Both the position numbers and the translations under genes were made by a program. Positions 1-11,024 of a stretch of 64,000 nt of DNA are shown in pieces. The number at the start of each line of letters is the position of its first letter. Positions within the stretch are counted from its first letter, which is position 1. Source of the stretch: Plazaster borealis (lineage: Eukaryota; Echinodermata; Asteroidea; Forcipulatida; Labidiasteridae); assembly GCA_021014325.1 (NCBI GenBank), contig CM037472.1:35488234-35552233 (forward strand), read 5' to 3'. The notes beneath the pieces were generated by a model. The model was not told the DNA's origin. It saw only the letters and a program-made list of their open reading frames with translations, and made no database searches.

Positions 1-536
1 CTTTTGAGTGTACGTCCGCCTGCGTTTTACGCATGTCAGCCTGTGTTTCTTTTCTTTATCTTATGAAGCTAAAGTGTTCATGAAGTTTGACAGCATCTGA
101 AATAATGTTTTGTCTGTAAAATGGAGTTGAGGACAAGCGAACACATCTAATGCTTTCATCATAATGGTTGTTAGAAATGAATACAAAATTTGCAACACAA
201 AAAATTTGAACAGTTTTCTTTTTTGATCACCTAGGGTTAAGAGTTCAGGGAAATTTATGGTAATAATTATATTTCAAGCACTTTATTTCAAGTACTAATG
301 TGTATACATTGACACAATGCATAATCTTTATACAGCATCTTTTCTCTACAGGTTACATGCACGGCAAATACTTTGTATCTTGGAGGCAACCAACAGTACT
401 GTTTTGGGACAAGAACCAGACTACTTGGGATTAAATTTAACAAACACCTTTATGAGGTGCATCTATGGCTTTTCCATTGAGCCACTGCCGCAGGAAAAAA
501 TTATTCACTGTATACTGTTCAAAGAGAAACACTATA

Positions 537-677
537 TGACTGTGCAAGTCTTGCGTGTATTCAAACATTGGGACCCGTTAAAGTGGGCAAGTTTGTTTCC
601 TTCACAGGGTAAAGCAATGTAAAGGGGACCAAAGTGGTCCCAAAAATATTTGAACACGTGCGAGACTTGCACCGTCT
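537..677. mobile_element. MITE D, copy 1 (AGACTGTGC family)
   Basis: About 141 bp with roughly 28-bp imperfect terminal inverted repeats (GACTGTGCAAGTCTTGCG against CGAGACTTGCACCGTC). The interior TTGGGACCCGTTAAAG is shared with copy 2 at 33718. Non-autonomous, no coding capacity. Confidence 0.8.
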
Positions 678-864
678 ATTGATTTTGTTCTTACTTTTTG
701 GTGACAAGTTCAGTCCTCCAGAGTGACCTTGCATAAGAAGCCACAGCACCAGTCTCATATGACACCTCACTACAGTCAGAAACATTCATCCAAAAACAAA
801 GATTACTGAAGATGTAGACCAACTGGGCTCAATTTCAAAGCACTGCTTAAGCAGAAAATATTGC

Positions 865-1181
865 TTAAAGGTATTGTACACTTTTGGTAACAGCTCAAAA
901 TCAGTGTCCACATTTTTTGTGATTCAACATATGCATGAACAAATTGGTCATCGAGGTCACGAGAAAATAGTGAAAAGAGACCTTATGTGTTTTCTGTTTT
1001 TTAAAATTATCGCGCGTGATAAAAACTATTGTTTTACTCATTTCTCAAAAACAATAGCATTATAGGCAGAAATATTTTAAGGAACCCTTTCTACCATTAC
1101 TTACTTTAAACCATGTAAGTTATGTGTGAATCTGTGAACATTGTGTTTTTCGATCTTACCAATAGTGTACAGGGCCTTTAA
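865..1181 (+). mobile_element. T2/Kolobok-like MITE, family F, copy 1
   Basis: TTAAAGGTATTGTACACTTT at one end and AGTGTACAGGGCCTTTAA at the other, bounded by TTAA. Interior GGTCATCGAGGTCACGAGAA is shared with the copy at 14010. It abuts the next element through a shared TTAA. Confidence 0.8.
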
Positions 1182-1516
1182 AGGGTGTGTACAACATTGA
1201 AAATATAAAAGTTCACAGATTTGCACATAACTTACATGGTTATAAAGATGGTCATGGTGGAAAACTTCCCTTGAAACAGTTTTGCTTGAAATGCTTTAAT
1301 TTTTAGGAAATGAGTAAAACAATTAGCCTTTATCACTGGTGATAAAATCTGATGTTTGAAAACACTGAAAATATATATGTGGGTTTTTTCACAGTTTTCT
1401 CATGACTCCTAAAACAGATTTAGCTTAAACTTTAACAGGTTTGTTATTTCATGTATGTTTGGTCACATCAAGTGTGGATACTGGCCTTTGACAGTTACCA
1501 ATGTTGTCACAGTTAA
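1178..1516 (-). mobile_element. T2/Kolobok-like MITE, family F, copy 2 (opposite orientation)
   Basis: Starts TTAAAGGGTGTGTACAACAT and ends CCAATGTTGTCACAGTTAA. Interior ACTTACATGGTTATAAAGATGG mirrors copy 1 in reverse. Together with copy 1 it splits a foldback H element at a TTAA. Confidence 0.75.
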
Positions 1517-1746
1517 CATACGTGACATGGTTTTGGGGCTGGTAACCTTATTCCAGTAAGCATAATTCTGTTATGCTTAGCTACTTTTTATAAGCAGCTC
1601 TAAGAAATTGAGCTATGACACACTTAATACTTAACCAATTTATTTTCTAAGAAAAAGTTAGCAGGAAACCTATAGGAAAGAAATGTAAAATACATGGTAT
1701 TTAGACTTCATTAGAGGGGGGGTCATGCGTAACCATGGTAACTAAC

Positions 1747-1846
1747 CTGACACTTTCATCTTCTTTACATCCAGATTGGGGCACACTCAGGAACTCGTCC
1801 AAGTGGCCATGAGAGAATCTTACCACATCCATGCCATTCAGGAAAC
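1747..1846 (-). CDS. RyR: RyR exon, start of domain B (third MIR motif; 32 codons plus split ends)
   Basis: A 100-nt exon after GTCTTGTACAG, entered in phase 1 and leaving in phase 2 (AG) before GTTAGTTACC. It encodes FLNGMDVVRFSHGHLDEFLS then VPQSGCKEDESV. The family has YLIGGDVLRLLHGHMDECLTVP followed by a variable acidic loop, so this is the third MIR motif at the start of N-terminal domain B. Odd points: the usually conserved Cys of DECLTVP is Phe here, and the exon carries an internal GTAAGA that would make a strong cryptic donor. The acceptor lies only about 15 nt from the head of a SINE (1861-2221). The next exon (VHYEGG... in vertebrates) is not in the window. Confidence 0.9.
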
Positions 1847-1860
1847 CTGTACAAGACGTA

Positions 1861-2221
1861 GACCAAGACATGGGAGTTTAGTGCATCGGACTCAAATTCT
1901 GGTGGCCGGGTCATCAGGATGTGGGTTTGAATCCCGATCATGACACTTGTGTCCTTGAGCAAGACACTTAACTATAATTGCGTCTCTTTTCACCCACGGG
2001 TAAATGGGTACATGTGAGGACAGAGATGGTTCTTGTGATTGATTTGGCTTGATGCGCTACATATTTGGCAGCACAGGCTGTATACTCCCAAGGGAGCTGA
2101 GATGGTTTCAGGAATGAAATAAATGGCCCAGTGATCAGGGGTAATAATGTTGGAGTGCCATGAGTGTCACTGATGACTGACAGGATTTGAGCGCTATATA
2201 AGAAGCCACTATTATTATTAT
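1861..2221 (+). mobile_element. SINE S2, copy 1, abutting a RyR splice acceptor
   Basis: tRNA-derived head with B box GTGGGTTTGAATCCCG, body CTGTATACTCCCAAGGGAGC and tail GAGCGCTATATAAGAAGCCA followed by ATT repeats. Its head lies about 15 nt upstream (minus sense) of the acceptor of the exon at 1747-1846. Confidence 0.85.
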
Positions 2222-2739
2222 AGACAAGTGTTACAACTCTGCCCGAAGATAAACTTCTAACTGTGGGAAATGTACACTGAGTTTTGACTTCTAGACGACC
2301 ACACTAACAAAAATTTAAAAATAATTAAATAAATAAAACAGGCAATATTTAATTTCACTTCATCTAAGCAGAGAGTACTGCTCAACATTTTGCTTTTATT
2401 TCAAGCAACAAAATTAGCAGAGCACCAGTCACAACAAGGCTGGTAACCTAGGCTGGGGTCTACCATTCCCACCAATTTTTGGAGTCAATTTCTTTGCGAA
2501 CATTTCTACACCCAAAATGGCAGAGAGGATAGGCCTGTGTAAGTGTGCCGCACATCATGAAATGGGTCAATACCCCCAAACAGGGTCCAAATCTATGAGA
2601 TCAATTACCAGCAACATTGTCCTGTCTACTGTCATGTGTAGCTTTTATGACTGCTTCCTACCGATATCTTTCTTTTTCAGGATGTAGATGAATTTTCCAT
2701 GATTTCCAATAGGTCGCTTAAGAGTCCCCATTCTTTTTT

Positions 2740-3415
2740 CTTTTCTTTTTTTAACTGCCCTTGTTTTTTAGGTGTCCGTGTCCCCGTCCCCCCATTTGTA
2801 TATATTCTTGTCTATTGTTTTTAAGTACTTCACTCTTTGGGCCTAGTTTTAACTCACCTTTCATTTTTTCATTCAATTTATATATTTATTTTTATTATTA
2901 AATCATGGATGCCTCATAAGTGAATTTAATCACTGTAGCTCGCAAGCCTGTGGAAACCTGTAAAGGGTGCTTGCAATGTGAACCAGAAACACCGGGGTTA
3001 TACCCCTACTCTTCCACGATAAGTGTTCTGGGTTATTTTACGTGCACTACCAGTCCTAGTACACGGGACCTACGGCTTAATGTCCCATCCGAAGCACAAA
3101 GCAATTATGGTAAAGAATTTTGCTCAAGGATACAAGTGTCATGACCGGGACTCGAACCCACACTCTGCTGATCAGAAACACCACAGCTTGAGTCCGGTGC
3201 TCTTAACCGTTCGGCCACAACATGCCAAACTATTTGTATTTATTTTTTGTTCTTTTATATCTACGCCCATCTTGTATCTGGATGTTTTCATGCAATTTTT
3301 TGATGTATATTGTAATTCTGTATATTGTGTTTCCACAGTTTTAGTCAATCATGTACAATTCAGCTTTTGGCTGCAATGTATGATAGTAATAAACCATTAT
3401 AAATGAACGAATGAA
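2740..3415 (+). mobile_element. Probable LINE 3' untranslated region interrupted by a SINE
   Basis: T-rich DNA on both sides of the SINE at 2905-3227, ending AATTCAGCTTTTGGCTGCAA and (GAAT)n. A similar ending (ATTCAGCCTTTGGCTGTGAA) occurs at 25368. Confidence 0.5.
2905..3227 (-). mobile_element. SINE S1, antisense, in a LINE-like 3' region
   Basis: Minus-strand head with B box in GTGGGTTCGAGTCCCGGTCA, then GACATTAAGCCGTAGGTCCC and a CCCCGGTGTTTCTGG block. Flanking DNA on both sides resembles one LINE 3' untranslated region ending AATGAACGAATGAATGAA. Confidence 0.85.
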
Positions 3416-3447
3416 TGAAACACTATAATTGCCTATTCAGTAATTCA

Positions 3448-3825
3448 TTAAAGGGGGCACATTGCCTTCAAATCTCTCAAAATGTTGCTGGTTGGAATTG
3501 CTCCTTATCCTTTTCAACATTTGTTCATGCACTAAAACACCTACAGTGTGTTTTAATTAGTGACTAATTATTACAAAACATTTGCCTCTGGAAATACAAT
3601 CAGCGGAACATACCGTCAGCCCTTTTGTGGAGTAGACAAATTTGGTTTTACAAAAACAGCAGACTGTGTTCTATCCAGAAATTACACAAAGACCACACCA
3701 TTTCAAGGGATGTTTTATGTGAATCATTATATTCTACTTTTAAAATATCTTTCCAACCATAATCATTTCATAACAAATGCTTTTTACAGCCCAAAGCGCC
3801 CAATCCGAAGGCAACATGCCCCGCT
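3448..3825 (+). mobile_element. Repeat family G, copy 1 (TTAAAGGGGG end)
   Basis: TTAAAGGGGGCACATTGCCT, then TTTGCCTCTGGAAATACAAT and CCCAAAGCGCCCAATCCGAA. Collinear with the copy at 19029. Only one TTAA end is recognisable. Confidence 0.8.
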
Positions 3826-3952
3826 AGTATCAATGGGGGGGGGGGGTAATGAAACCACGGAATCCTCAAAAGTGACAAGCATTAGTGTAAGGCCTCATAC
3901 ACCGCACAGACATCAAATGTTCGGCTGAAGCATTTGAAACAAAATGGTACCT

Positions 3953-4109
3953 GTGCCCAATTTCATAGAGCTGCTTCAGCAGAAAAATATTGCTTAGAAA
4001 ATTAAGCAGGATACCAGTCACAGATTGGCGGGTAACCTTATTCAGGTAAGCATAGAGCCTGCTTTGAGCTACTCATTGTGCTTAAGCAGCTCCATGAAAC
4101 TGGGCCCAG
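3953..4109. mobile_element. Foldback element H
   Basis: CCCAATTTCATAGAGCTGCT and AAGCAGCTCCATGAAACTGGGCCC-type ends in inverted orientation; interior GGTAACCTTATTCAGGTAAG. Confidence 0.85.
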
Positions 4110-4824
4110 GTCCCGGCAGGTAAATTGTGAGGTATCTTTGAAATCCATCAAATCATTATAATTCGGATGACTTGGGTAAATTAATGCTCTAAAAGCACTT
4201 ATAGGCAGATGTCCCCGCTAGAAAAGCACTTTACATATAAAGCCCAGTGCAAGGATGACAAAACCTAGCTATATTGAGTGCAAATCCTAAGCTCTTGTCT
4301 TATAATGCAACACAGGGCAAGTACACACTACAAAAAAAAAAAGCTATCAGCTGCAAGCGGCACTTTGGTCAAGAGGAAAAAAGGACAGTTGGCTTTCCCC
4401 ATCAGCATCAATATCATATTCTTGAAGTAGATCTCAAAGGCTATTTGGATGAAACCAAAATGAGATTGTCACTGCTCTATGGGGGGATTTAGAAAGCATT
4501 CCAGAGCAATATCTCTCACAGGCTGGAGAGGGGGGGATTTCGTTTATCAGGAAAACCTTGAATTAAAAATTGTGACAAGAACACTGTTGAACTTCAGCGT
4601 TCTTTGAGCCTTCGCAAACACTGATTGTGATCGCTCGAATTGCTCTCAAACCGCTCAAAACACGGCCAGTCAAATCCGTCTGGATGGAGCACAGCATTAT
4701 TTCAGGCATATCTTAATGCTACTAACCCTGCTAATGTACGTTTGCATATCTCCACCTAATTCCTATCGGCACACTTGCATCAAAACTTACTAATGCCTTG
4801 AAAAGGATTTTTTAATTTTTTATT

Positions 4825-4990
4825 TACCATTTTGCAATCTACAATCTAGACTGTTTTGTAGGGGAATATCAAGTCCTACCTTCAGCTCTCCCACAGAGTT
4901 ATTTTCATCTTAATATTTTTCTTCTTCTAGCCCCTCACCAAGAGTGGCATTTAGCCTCGTTTGGGCGAGCTTGTATTACACAAAAATAAT
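4825..4990 (+). mobile_element. LINE 3' end fragment, same family as 19667
   Basis: CTACAATCTAGACTGTTTTG, AGGGGAATATCAAGTCCTAC, then CCTCACCAAGAGTGGCATTT and TGGGCGAGCTTG match 19883-20030. Only the last codons of the reverse transcriptase and the 3' untranslated region remain. Confidence 0.82.
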
Positions 4991-5379
4991 AGTAATGAAA
5001 TGTCACAACGAATTATGTTGTAAGAGTAAGAAACATTAAACAGACGAACTTCTCAAGTAGAAATGAGATTTAAGACTTTAACCTGTCTCCTCTGGATAAC
5101 AAAAAAAATCTAAACTACCTTTACGATGAACCAGTGCTAACCCCGACCATATCAGAGCAAATAATCTCAGGACAATTCCAAAGGGTTCAGGCTAATTGTT
5201 CACTGTGTAAAAAGCCCCAGGAGGGAATCCATCAAAAAATCAACATCAGCGCCTTTTGGTGAAGAAAACAAAACAAATCACCCACAACTCTAGGGGGGAT
5301 TTACATGGCTAAGAAATTAATTTAGTATTTCAGGCAAATTGATCAGTGATGTAGTGGGTGGCGGTGTGTGGGATCTTAC

Positions 5380-5491
5380 CCATGGCTCTTGTCTTGACAC
5401 TTCCCGAGCTGATAGGCGCCACGGTCCATAACGTCTGCTGAAACGACGCTTGCACCCTCGCTGGCTGCTCTTTCTTCTCTGGTGACAGATG
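5380..5491 (-). CDS. RyR: RyR exon, QASFQQTLWTVAPISSGS segment (37 codons plus 1 nt)
   Basis: A 112-nt exon with acceptor CTTCCATCTCCAG and donor ATGG|GTAAGATCC, phase 0 in and phase 1 out. It encodes HLSPEKKEQPARVQASFQQT then LWTVAPISSGSVKTRAM and the first base of Gly. RyR2 has HLSYGNGSLHVDAAFQQTLWSVAPISSGS, so the loop after HLS is diverged and the FQQTLW core is preserved. It closes domain A of the N-terminal cap. There is no long open frame here, so the exon was found by reading the minus strand for the expected continuation of SSERYL. The downstream join (ATG G + GT TTC) restores the GFLNG sequence corresponding to vertebrate GYLIGG. Confidence 0.93.
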
Positions 5492-6223
5492 CTGGAGATG
5501 GAAGTTCAGGGAAAACTGTTAGGTTCTTCAAAACGACTCAGTGGAAAAAACATTTCCAACATCACAAATGTGGGGGGGGGGGGCTGTAAGGATGGGGGTG
5601 TAAGGGGTGGGGGAGGGGGGAGGGTTGAAACCCCCAATAATTATTCTCAGTCTCTATTTTGACCCTCAGCTGGCAAATGAGGCACCAAATCAAGTGAACA
5701 AGAACAACCAGATTTAAAATTCAGTAATTTTGCTGTCCAAACATAATTATTTTCTATAAGCAAACTAATTTGCATCAAAAAGGCTTGTTGCTTCGACATG
5801 GTTGAGAATATTTGGTAGTTGGAAAACTGGCTTCTAAATAACACCCCCCCCCCAGACTGGTCCCCTGTCTTTATCTGCAAGGAAACAGACAGGCAGTGGT
5901 CTTACAGGCCCAATGATTTCATTGGATAAACATGTAGTGATGTAAGCTTTCCATATCTGTGTTATGATTGGTCTGCTCCGAAGTGACGTAGTTTGTCATC
6001 TACCCACTTTCGATCGTCTGCTGCATGCACGTGTGCATAATGTTTATATGTAATGTTGTTTTATTCACTATGTAATGTGTGTACGTGTGTATCACTGATC
6101 TCTATGTATAGAGATCATTGGTGTGTATACACTACGAATCTCCGTCCGTGCTTTGCAAAATGGAAGAAGCAAATACAGGGTTGTAAATCGCCTATTATTG
6201 TCAATCTATGCGGACAAACTTAC
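5492..6223 (-). other. RyR short intron (732 bp)
   Basis: The shortest intron in the window. It contains a run of about 14 G near 5570-5583, a run of C near 5846 and a perfect 9-bp hairpin at 6096-6117. No repeat family from elsewhere in the window was recognised. Confidence 0.8.
6096..6117. repeat. Perfect 9-bp stem hairpin in the short RyR intron
   Basis: TGATCTCTA, loop TGTA, TAGAGATCA. Confidence 0.9.
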
Positions 6224-6336
6224 CAAGTATCGCTCGGAGGACACACTGACCAGGATGAGGTCGTCCCCCACCCTGACCTTCTCTCCTTCTGACCTCTGTT
6301 TTGAAGCTGGGTAGATAGTCCACCAACATGTCTCTC
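6224..6336 (-). CDS. RyR: RyR exon, [20 protein letters not shown] segment (37 codons plus 2 nt)
   Basis: A 113-nt exon entered in phase 1 (GA completes Gly) after AATTAATGTTTCAG and leaving in phase 0 after TTG before GTAAGTTTG. It encodes [20 protein letters not shown], then [18 protein letters not shown]. This is the most conserved stretch of domain A; RyR2 differs at only two positions here (Thr for Ala, Tyr for His). It spans the end of the first and start of the second MIR motif. The following exon continues HLS..., as in vertebrates (SSERYLHLS). The upstream intron is 35.2 kb and the downstream one only 732 bp. Confidence 0.97.
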
Positions 6337-7682
6337 CTGAAACATTAATTTTTAAAAAATCATCTCTGATTATAAACTCACACAACTTTAATATCTTTTT
6401 GTATTTTATAAGTAGGATCTTGAGAACTAAAAACTGGAACGACAACAATTAAATGTTAGTAATATTTGTGAAACGAAAAGATGTGCACTGTTGTTTGCAC
6501 TCTGATGCCTTTATCCATATATTATAATATCAATTCAAATTCACATTCCCACCTCATCCCTCCATCCCTATAAATTAATAATCATAATTGGAACAAATAA
6601 ACCACATCAAATCAAATCTTCAAGAATCATACATGTACAATTGTACCCGCCATATACATCAGATGTACTGCATGATGAAGATGGCATGTACACAATTGCA
6701 TACAGTATGTCCCTTGACAGTACTTCAAATCCAAGATTTTATGCACAATTTTGATACTGAAGTAGAGAGTGTGTGTAGTAAAGGCTTATAACATTGAAGT
6801 CAATATGTCTCAAATAGCTTTGACAGTTGTACACTAGAGACTATACCTGCACTGTAAAAAAAAAGGGGCTCATTCTTTCAATCTCCAAAACAGGAATGGG
6901 AAACTTCCATCTTCTGTGCCTCATACATCAGCCATTTTCTAAATGAGCTTTTTATTAACTCTTTTAATGGCCTGTCTATTTTGTCTGGCCTTGGGGAAAA
7001 GTGACCTTTAATTACCCTACATGTAATTCAGTGGGGGCTAATCGTATCATCAAATTTTATGCCAACAACTCATGATGAACATATTCCTAGAAATGCATGA
7101 CATCACAAAAGTAGATAAACGTTACATGAACGCTGTTGAGTAAACGTGCGTTTGCGCCGTCTTCTTCTTCTTCTTTTTTCAATCATGGTTTAGAATTGAA
7201 GAACGCAATTACGGGCCGATGTAAGTGGGAGAAAGGACTGGGTTATCACAAGGGACCTATCCATCCGAAGATGCGGCAAATTGGCATCCTCTCAAGATGT
7301 GCTAAGTGAGCTGTACTTTGTTGCCTCATTGACGAGACATTAGGATGTACTTGTTGTACATCGTCGGACATCGGGCCGTGTTCGTCCTGACACTTTAACC
7401 ATGTGCCCTCGGGGGGCTTCCCTTCTCATTAGAACATAGGATACTCGCAGTGACAGTCTGAATACGTGTAGAGGATGAGATCTAATAATGAGTCTACGGA
7501 GTGCTCGCTCATTTTCTCTTGTAGCTAAACTCCGTTCTTTTGCCATCAGCTTCTGCATTTATGCTTCCGATCAATAAGAGTCACATTTGTAGTCGGGATA
7601 TTTGCGACATTTTTAAGGGATGAAAACTGGTCAGGGTTCTCTCCAAGTATAAGTTACAATATTTGCCAGATATTCACACAAT

Positions 7683-7716
7683 TGTTTGTTTGTTTGTTTG
7701 TTTGTTTGTTTGTTTG
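7683..7716 (+). repeat. (TTTG)n microsatellite
   Basis: About eight tetranucleotide units. Confidence 0.95.
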
Positions 7717-8530
7717 TACGTTGTTGTTGTTTTGGGGTTTGTTTGGGTTTTTTTTGGGGGGGGCTGGGGTTGGGGGTTGAGGGTTTAAGGATTAAACAAA
7801 AATTCATAAAAGTAATCACCAGATGGCATAAAGGTACATTGAAATAAACATTAAATGAAAGACATGATTAGGACTTCATGTTGATTCTACAGAAGTACTT
7901 TCAATGTTTTTTTGAAATCCCAGGAAGAATGCCGCAAACTACAACATTAATATATTTGATTTGATTTAACTCATATAAGATGGGTAAATTGATTTTCGAT
8001 GCTTAATTCTCAGCGTTGTTCTCCAATAGTTCATGCTCTTTCGTCTAGACAAGGCAAGGTTGTGTCACGGCGGACAAGGTTGGTGTTTACATGGAGTCAT
8101 CCAAGTTATTTAGAAGTTTTCAGAGTGTGGGGTGGACGAGTTTCCGTGTCTATTTTGTGTTTGTTGTTAAAAATTGTCAAATGACATGGATCTACATGTA
8201 TGTGTGAATTATATAAAACAAATATGAAATCATTTCATTTGTGCATTGTCGCAGAATATACTCACTCTGTGAAAACTGTTTTTTCCATTTCACTTGGCTT
8301 TGCTTCGTGAAATGAAATTGGCCAGATTTCACCTCGTGATTATATTCTGCAACAATGCACTCACATGCACTCAATACATGTATATAATGTTTAAACACTG
8401 AAGATGAGTACTGGGTTTTTTAAAACAATATCTAGTCAACAGCCTCTGTGCCCCTGGCCTTCGTCTAGATGCTAGTTTATAAACTTTCCAATGGAAATTC
8501 TTATTTTCCTCAATTCATTTTGTAAGACTT

Positions 8531-8726
8531 ACAGCCCAATTTCTTAGAGCTGGTTAAGCACAAATGCAACACAGCACAACAACAATTTGCTTAACACAAC
8601 CAGAATAAGGTTAGCAGCCAAAATACCATGGCATATGTACCATTTGTGACTGATTTCTTGCATGTTTTTGCTTAGCAGAAAATGTCTAAGCACTATTTTT
8701 TAAGCAGCTCTATGAAATTGTTTCCA
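8531..8726. mobile_element. Foldback element H
   Basis: GCCCAATTTCTTAGAGCTGG at the left and TTAAGCAGCTCTATGAAATTG at the right, about 196 bp. Confidence 0.82.
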
Positions 8727-8934
8727 GAACTCGAACTTGAGACCTACTTTGGGTGTTTCAGAATCAATACTCATCATCGTCTCAGGAATCCTGATAACCT
8801 CTTTAAGATCAATCTTACAATGGCACAAAATGAAATTAATCGTTCACATCCACAACCTCTGTTAGATTAGGCAAACTGTACCACTGATATTTCACCCATA
8901 GAGCCATAGATTTTAGATTTTTTTTTTTCTCCTA

Positions 8935-9205
8935 ACATCACAAGGCCGGACGGCCACTTTAAGGTGAGGGCTACACTTAACCAATTTGGGCTATCGACCA
9001 AAATCAATTTCAGCAGGGGCACGTTGCCACCTACTCCTGGGGCTGAAACAGGGTTACCCCCTTCACAGTCCATAAGGATGTCGGCATTGGTATCATCCAC
9101 TAGGAGCCTGGCTGGTAGAGCAGAATGCACTACCTTCCCAACTTTTTACGAAGATGGTGAAGAGCCTTGCTCTCAAGGGCACAAGTATTATGACCGGGAT
9201 TTGAT
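8935..9205 (-). mobile_element. SINE S3 (S1-related), antisense
   Basis: GCACGTTGCCACCTACTCCT, GGGGCTGAAACAGGGTTACC, GCCTGGCTGGTAGAGCAGAA and CAAGGGCACAAGTATTATGA end in the same block as S1 heads (CACAAGTGTCATGACCGGGA), but the body differs. Confidence 0.65.
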
Positions 9206-9660
9206 AGATGCAATGAAAAGAAAGTCATACATTTTGAACTCGAATGAAAAACACAAAACCAGTTATGGTTTCTTACACTTTGATTGACCTCTGATCTTAA
9301 TTCCTTTTTGCTCTGTATGACCTTACAAATCTAACAAACTCAACAACACTTTGGTTGTTCATCCGAAAGGTAAAAATACCTGCATGACAAAAGCCTTTAA
9401 CTTTCCTTGGAAAACATACTAGCCTTCAACACCATGTAAACAGCAGGACTGATATGGTTGGCAGAACAATTTTGTCACACTTCAGGTGCAAATATTTCCC
9501 TGATAGAATGCAACAATTGTTATCTGAAAAGGTTTCCTTGTTGATGATTTAGTGTAATTGTCTTGTCTTGATGAGTGCTGCACCAACATCCTTCCCAGGG
9601 GTCAAACAGACAACACCCTTTTCAGGGGTCAAACGGGCAGGGTTGGTTGTGCACATGGAA

Positions 9661-10107
9661 TTGCCAACCATGCCAGAAACACCGGGGTGAACCCCTTCTC
9701 TTAACGATAATTGCACTGGGGTTCTTTAATGTGCATGCATTATACACAACACACAAGACGTACGGCTCATCATCCCATCCAAAGGACAACGCAATAATGG
9801 TTAAGTGTCTTGCTTAAGGACACAAGTGTCAAGACCGGGACCCGAACCCACACTCTGCTGATCAGAAACACCAGGACCCAATTTCATAGAGCTGCTTATA
9901 AGCACAGCTATAAGCACAACAAAATTATGCTTACCAGAGCAAGGTTACCAGCCAAAATGCAATGTCACATGTACAATCTCTGACTGGTATCCTGCTTATT
10001 TTTTCTTAGCAGCAAATTTTTAAGCAATTCTGCTTATGAAACAGCTCTATGAAATTGGGCCCTGAACTCTATGAAATTGGGCCCGCTCAGCCACAACACA
10101 CCACTCA
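9661..10107 (-). mobile_element. SINE S1, antisense, interrupted by foldback H
   Basis: CCAGAAACACCGGGGTGAAC, TTAAGTGTCTTGCTTAAGGA and GAACCCACACTCTGCTGATC, then H at 9876-10084, then the end of the head (GCTCAGCCACAACACACC). Confidence 0.85.
9876..10084. mobile_element. Foldback element H inside a SINE
   Basis: CCCAATTTCATAGAGCTGCT to AGCTCTATGAAATTGGGCCC, followed by a second partial end (CTCTATGAAATTGGGCCC). It interrupts an antisense SINE between AAACACCAGG and GCTCAGCCACAACAC. Confidence 0.85.
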
Positions 10108-10238
10108 ATTGACCTTGATCAATCATACTGTTCATTCCACATCACAAGATCCTTCTGAATACCATGCAGACAAGGTGTAAACTGCATTCACAAACTGTTA
10201 TAAATCTGACAGAAAGAAACCCATATAATGCACTAACA

Positions 10239-10427
10239 GGGCTCGAATTTGGCTTAAAATTCTGCAAGACCGCAGGGCTTGTAGCTCAAAATGTTTACTG
10301 GCCAAGAATTTACTTTACAAGACCAGAATCTTCATAAAAAAGAGCTTTCTACAGAGTTTTAACATGTAATTTTTTTATTTTGTTAACAAGCACTAAGAGA
10401 AGATTATCTCATTTGTGTTATGGGTTA
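10239..10427 (-). repeat. Repeat N, copy 1
   Basis: GGGCTCGAATTTGGCTTAAA to AACAAGCACTAAGAGAAGAT; collinear in reverse with copies at 20664 and 42383. Confidence 0.75.
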
Positions 10428-11024
10428 GTATATTTTGACATCCAACGGAATTGAATGTACAGTACAGTAGCAACACCCTTAGCAACAGTTGTAGCCGTAG
10501 CTGTAGCCGCCAATTTGGATACAGCTTAACTACACATGGGGCGCTCCAACACATCAGCAGGTCATCAACATTTACAGTATCCATAGGTTTGGGTGTTGAG
10601 TTTCAAATGATATAGCATACGCTCCTATCATAACCCTTAAACAATCTGAATTTACTACACTACGACTTCCTATCCTCTGAATGGAAACATTTCTCCCTCT
10701 GTAAGTATCATACAACCGGGTTTATCTGAGCAAACACTCTGTAGAGGTGTTTTGTAGATTACTGGTTCTGCTAAACTGAAAGGTCAAATCTTGTGTCAGC
10801 TACATTTGATGCCAGCTGGCAGGAATTCCACTAAAGGTTACGCCGCCGACAGTCTAATGCTACGTAAATGACTCAATGCACAGTTATGTACTGATGATTT
10901 TTCGAATTCACATGAACAAAACAACACTATTTCTTTTTATCAGTTGGTGTGATAATTGTAAATACATTCTTTTAAGGGGGTGAAATTTGTATTCGTTCTG
11001 GAGTTTATGGTTCATCCTCATCTG

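Larger units (their letters stand above)
826..1612. mobile_element. Foldback element H, split by two MITE F copies
   Basis: Left part CTCAATTTCAAAGCACTGCT to TATTGCTTAA (868), right part from 1517 with GGCTGGTAACCTTATTCCAG and TAAGCAGCTCTAAGAAATTG. The two halves join into a normal H element of about 140 bp. Confidence 0.75.
1..1746 (-). other. RyR intron 3' of the last exon seen (partial)
   Basis: I find no RyR-like coding sequence between 1 and 1746 on the minus strand, so this is the 5' part of the next intron. It holds one small MITE (537-677), a foldback element (826-868 plus 1517-1612) split by two abutting TTAA-type MITEs (865-1516), and otherwise unremarkable AT-rich sequence (1-536). 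Confidence 0.7.
1847..5379 (-). other. RyR intron (3.5 kb)
   Basis: Contents: SINE at 1861-2221; a LINE-like 3' end around 2740-3415 interrupted by an antisense SINE (2905-3227); MITE G (3448-3825); foldback H (3953-4109); a LINE 3' fragment (4825-4990). The stretch 4110-4820 and 5000-5379 shows no gene or recognised repeat. Confidence 0.75.

Noticed and set aside
317..622. 101-codon plus-strand ORF
   Set aside because: Its last third is MITE D read through; nothing recognisable in the rest.
1..1746. Next RyR exon (VHYEGG / RWGQP segment)
   Set aside because: No matching minus-strand sequence; the window appears to end within the intron.
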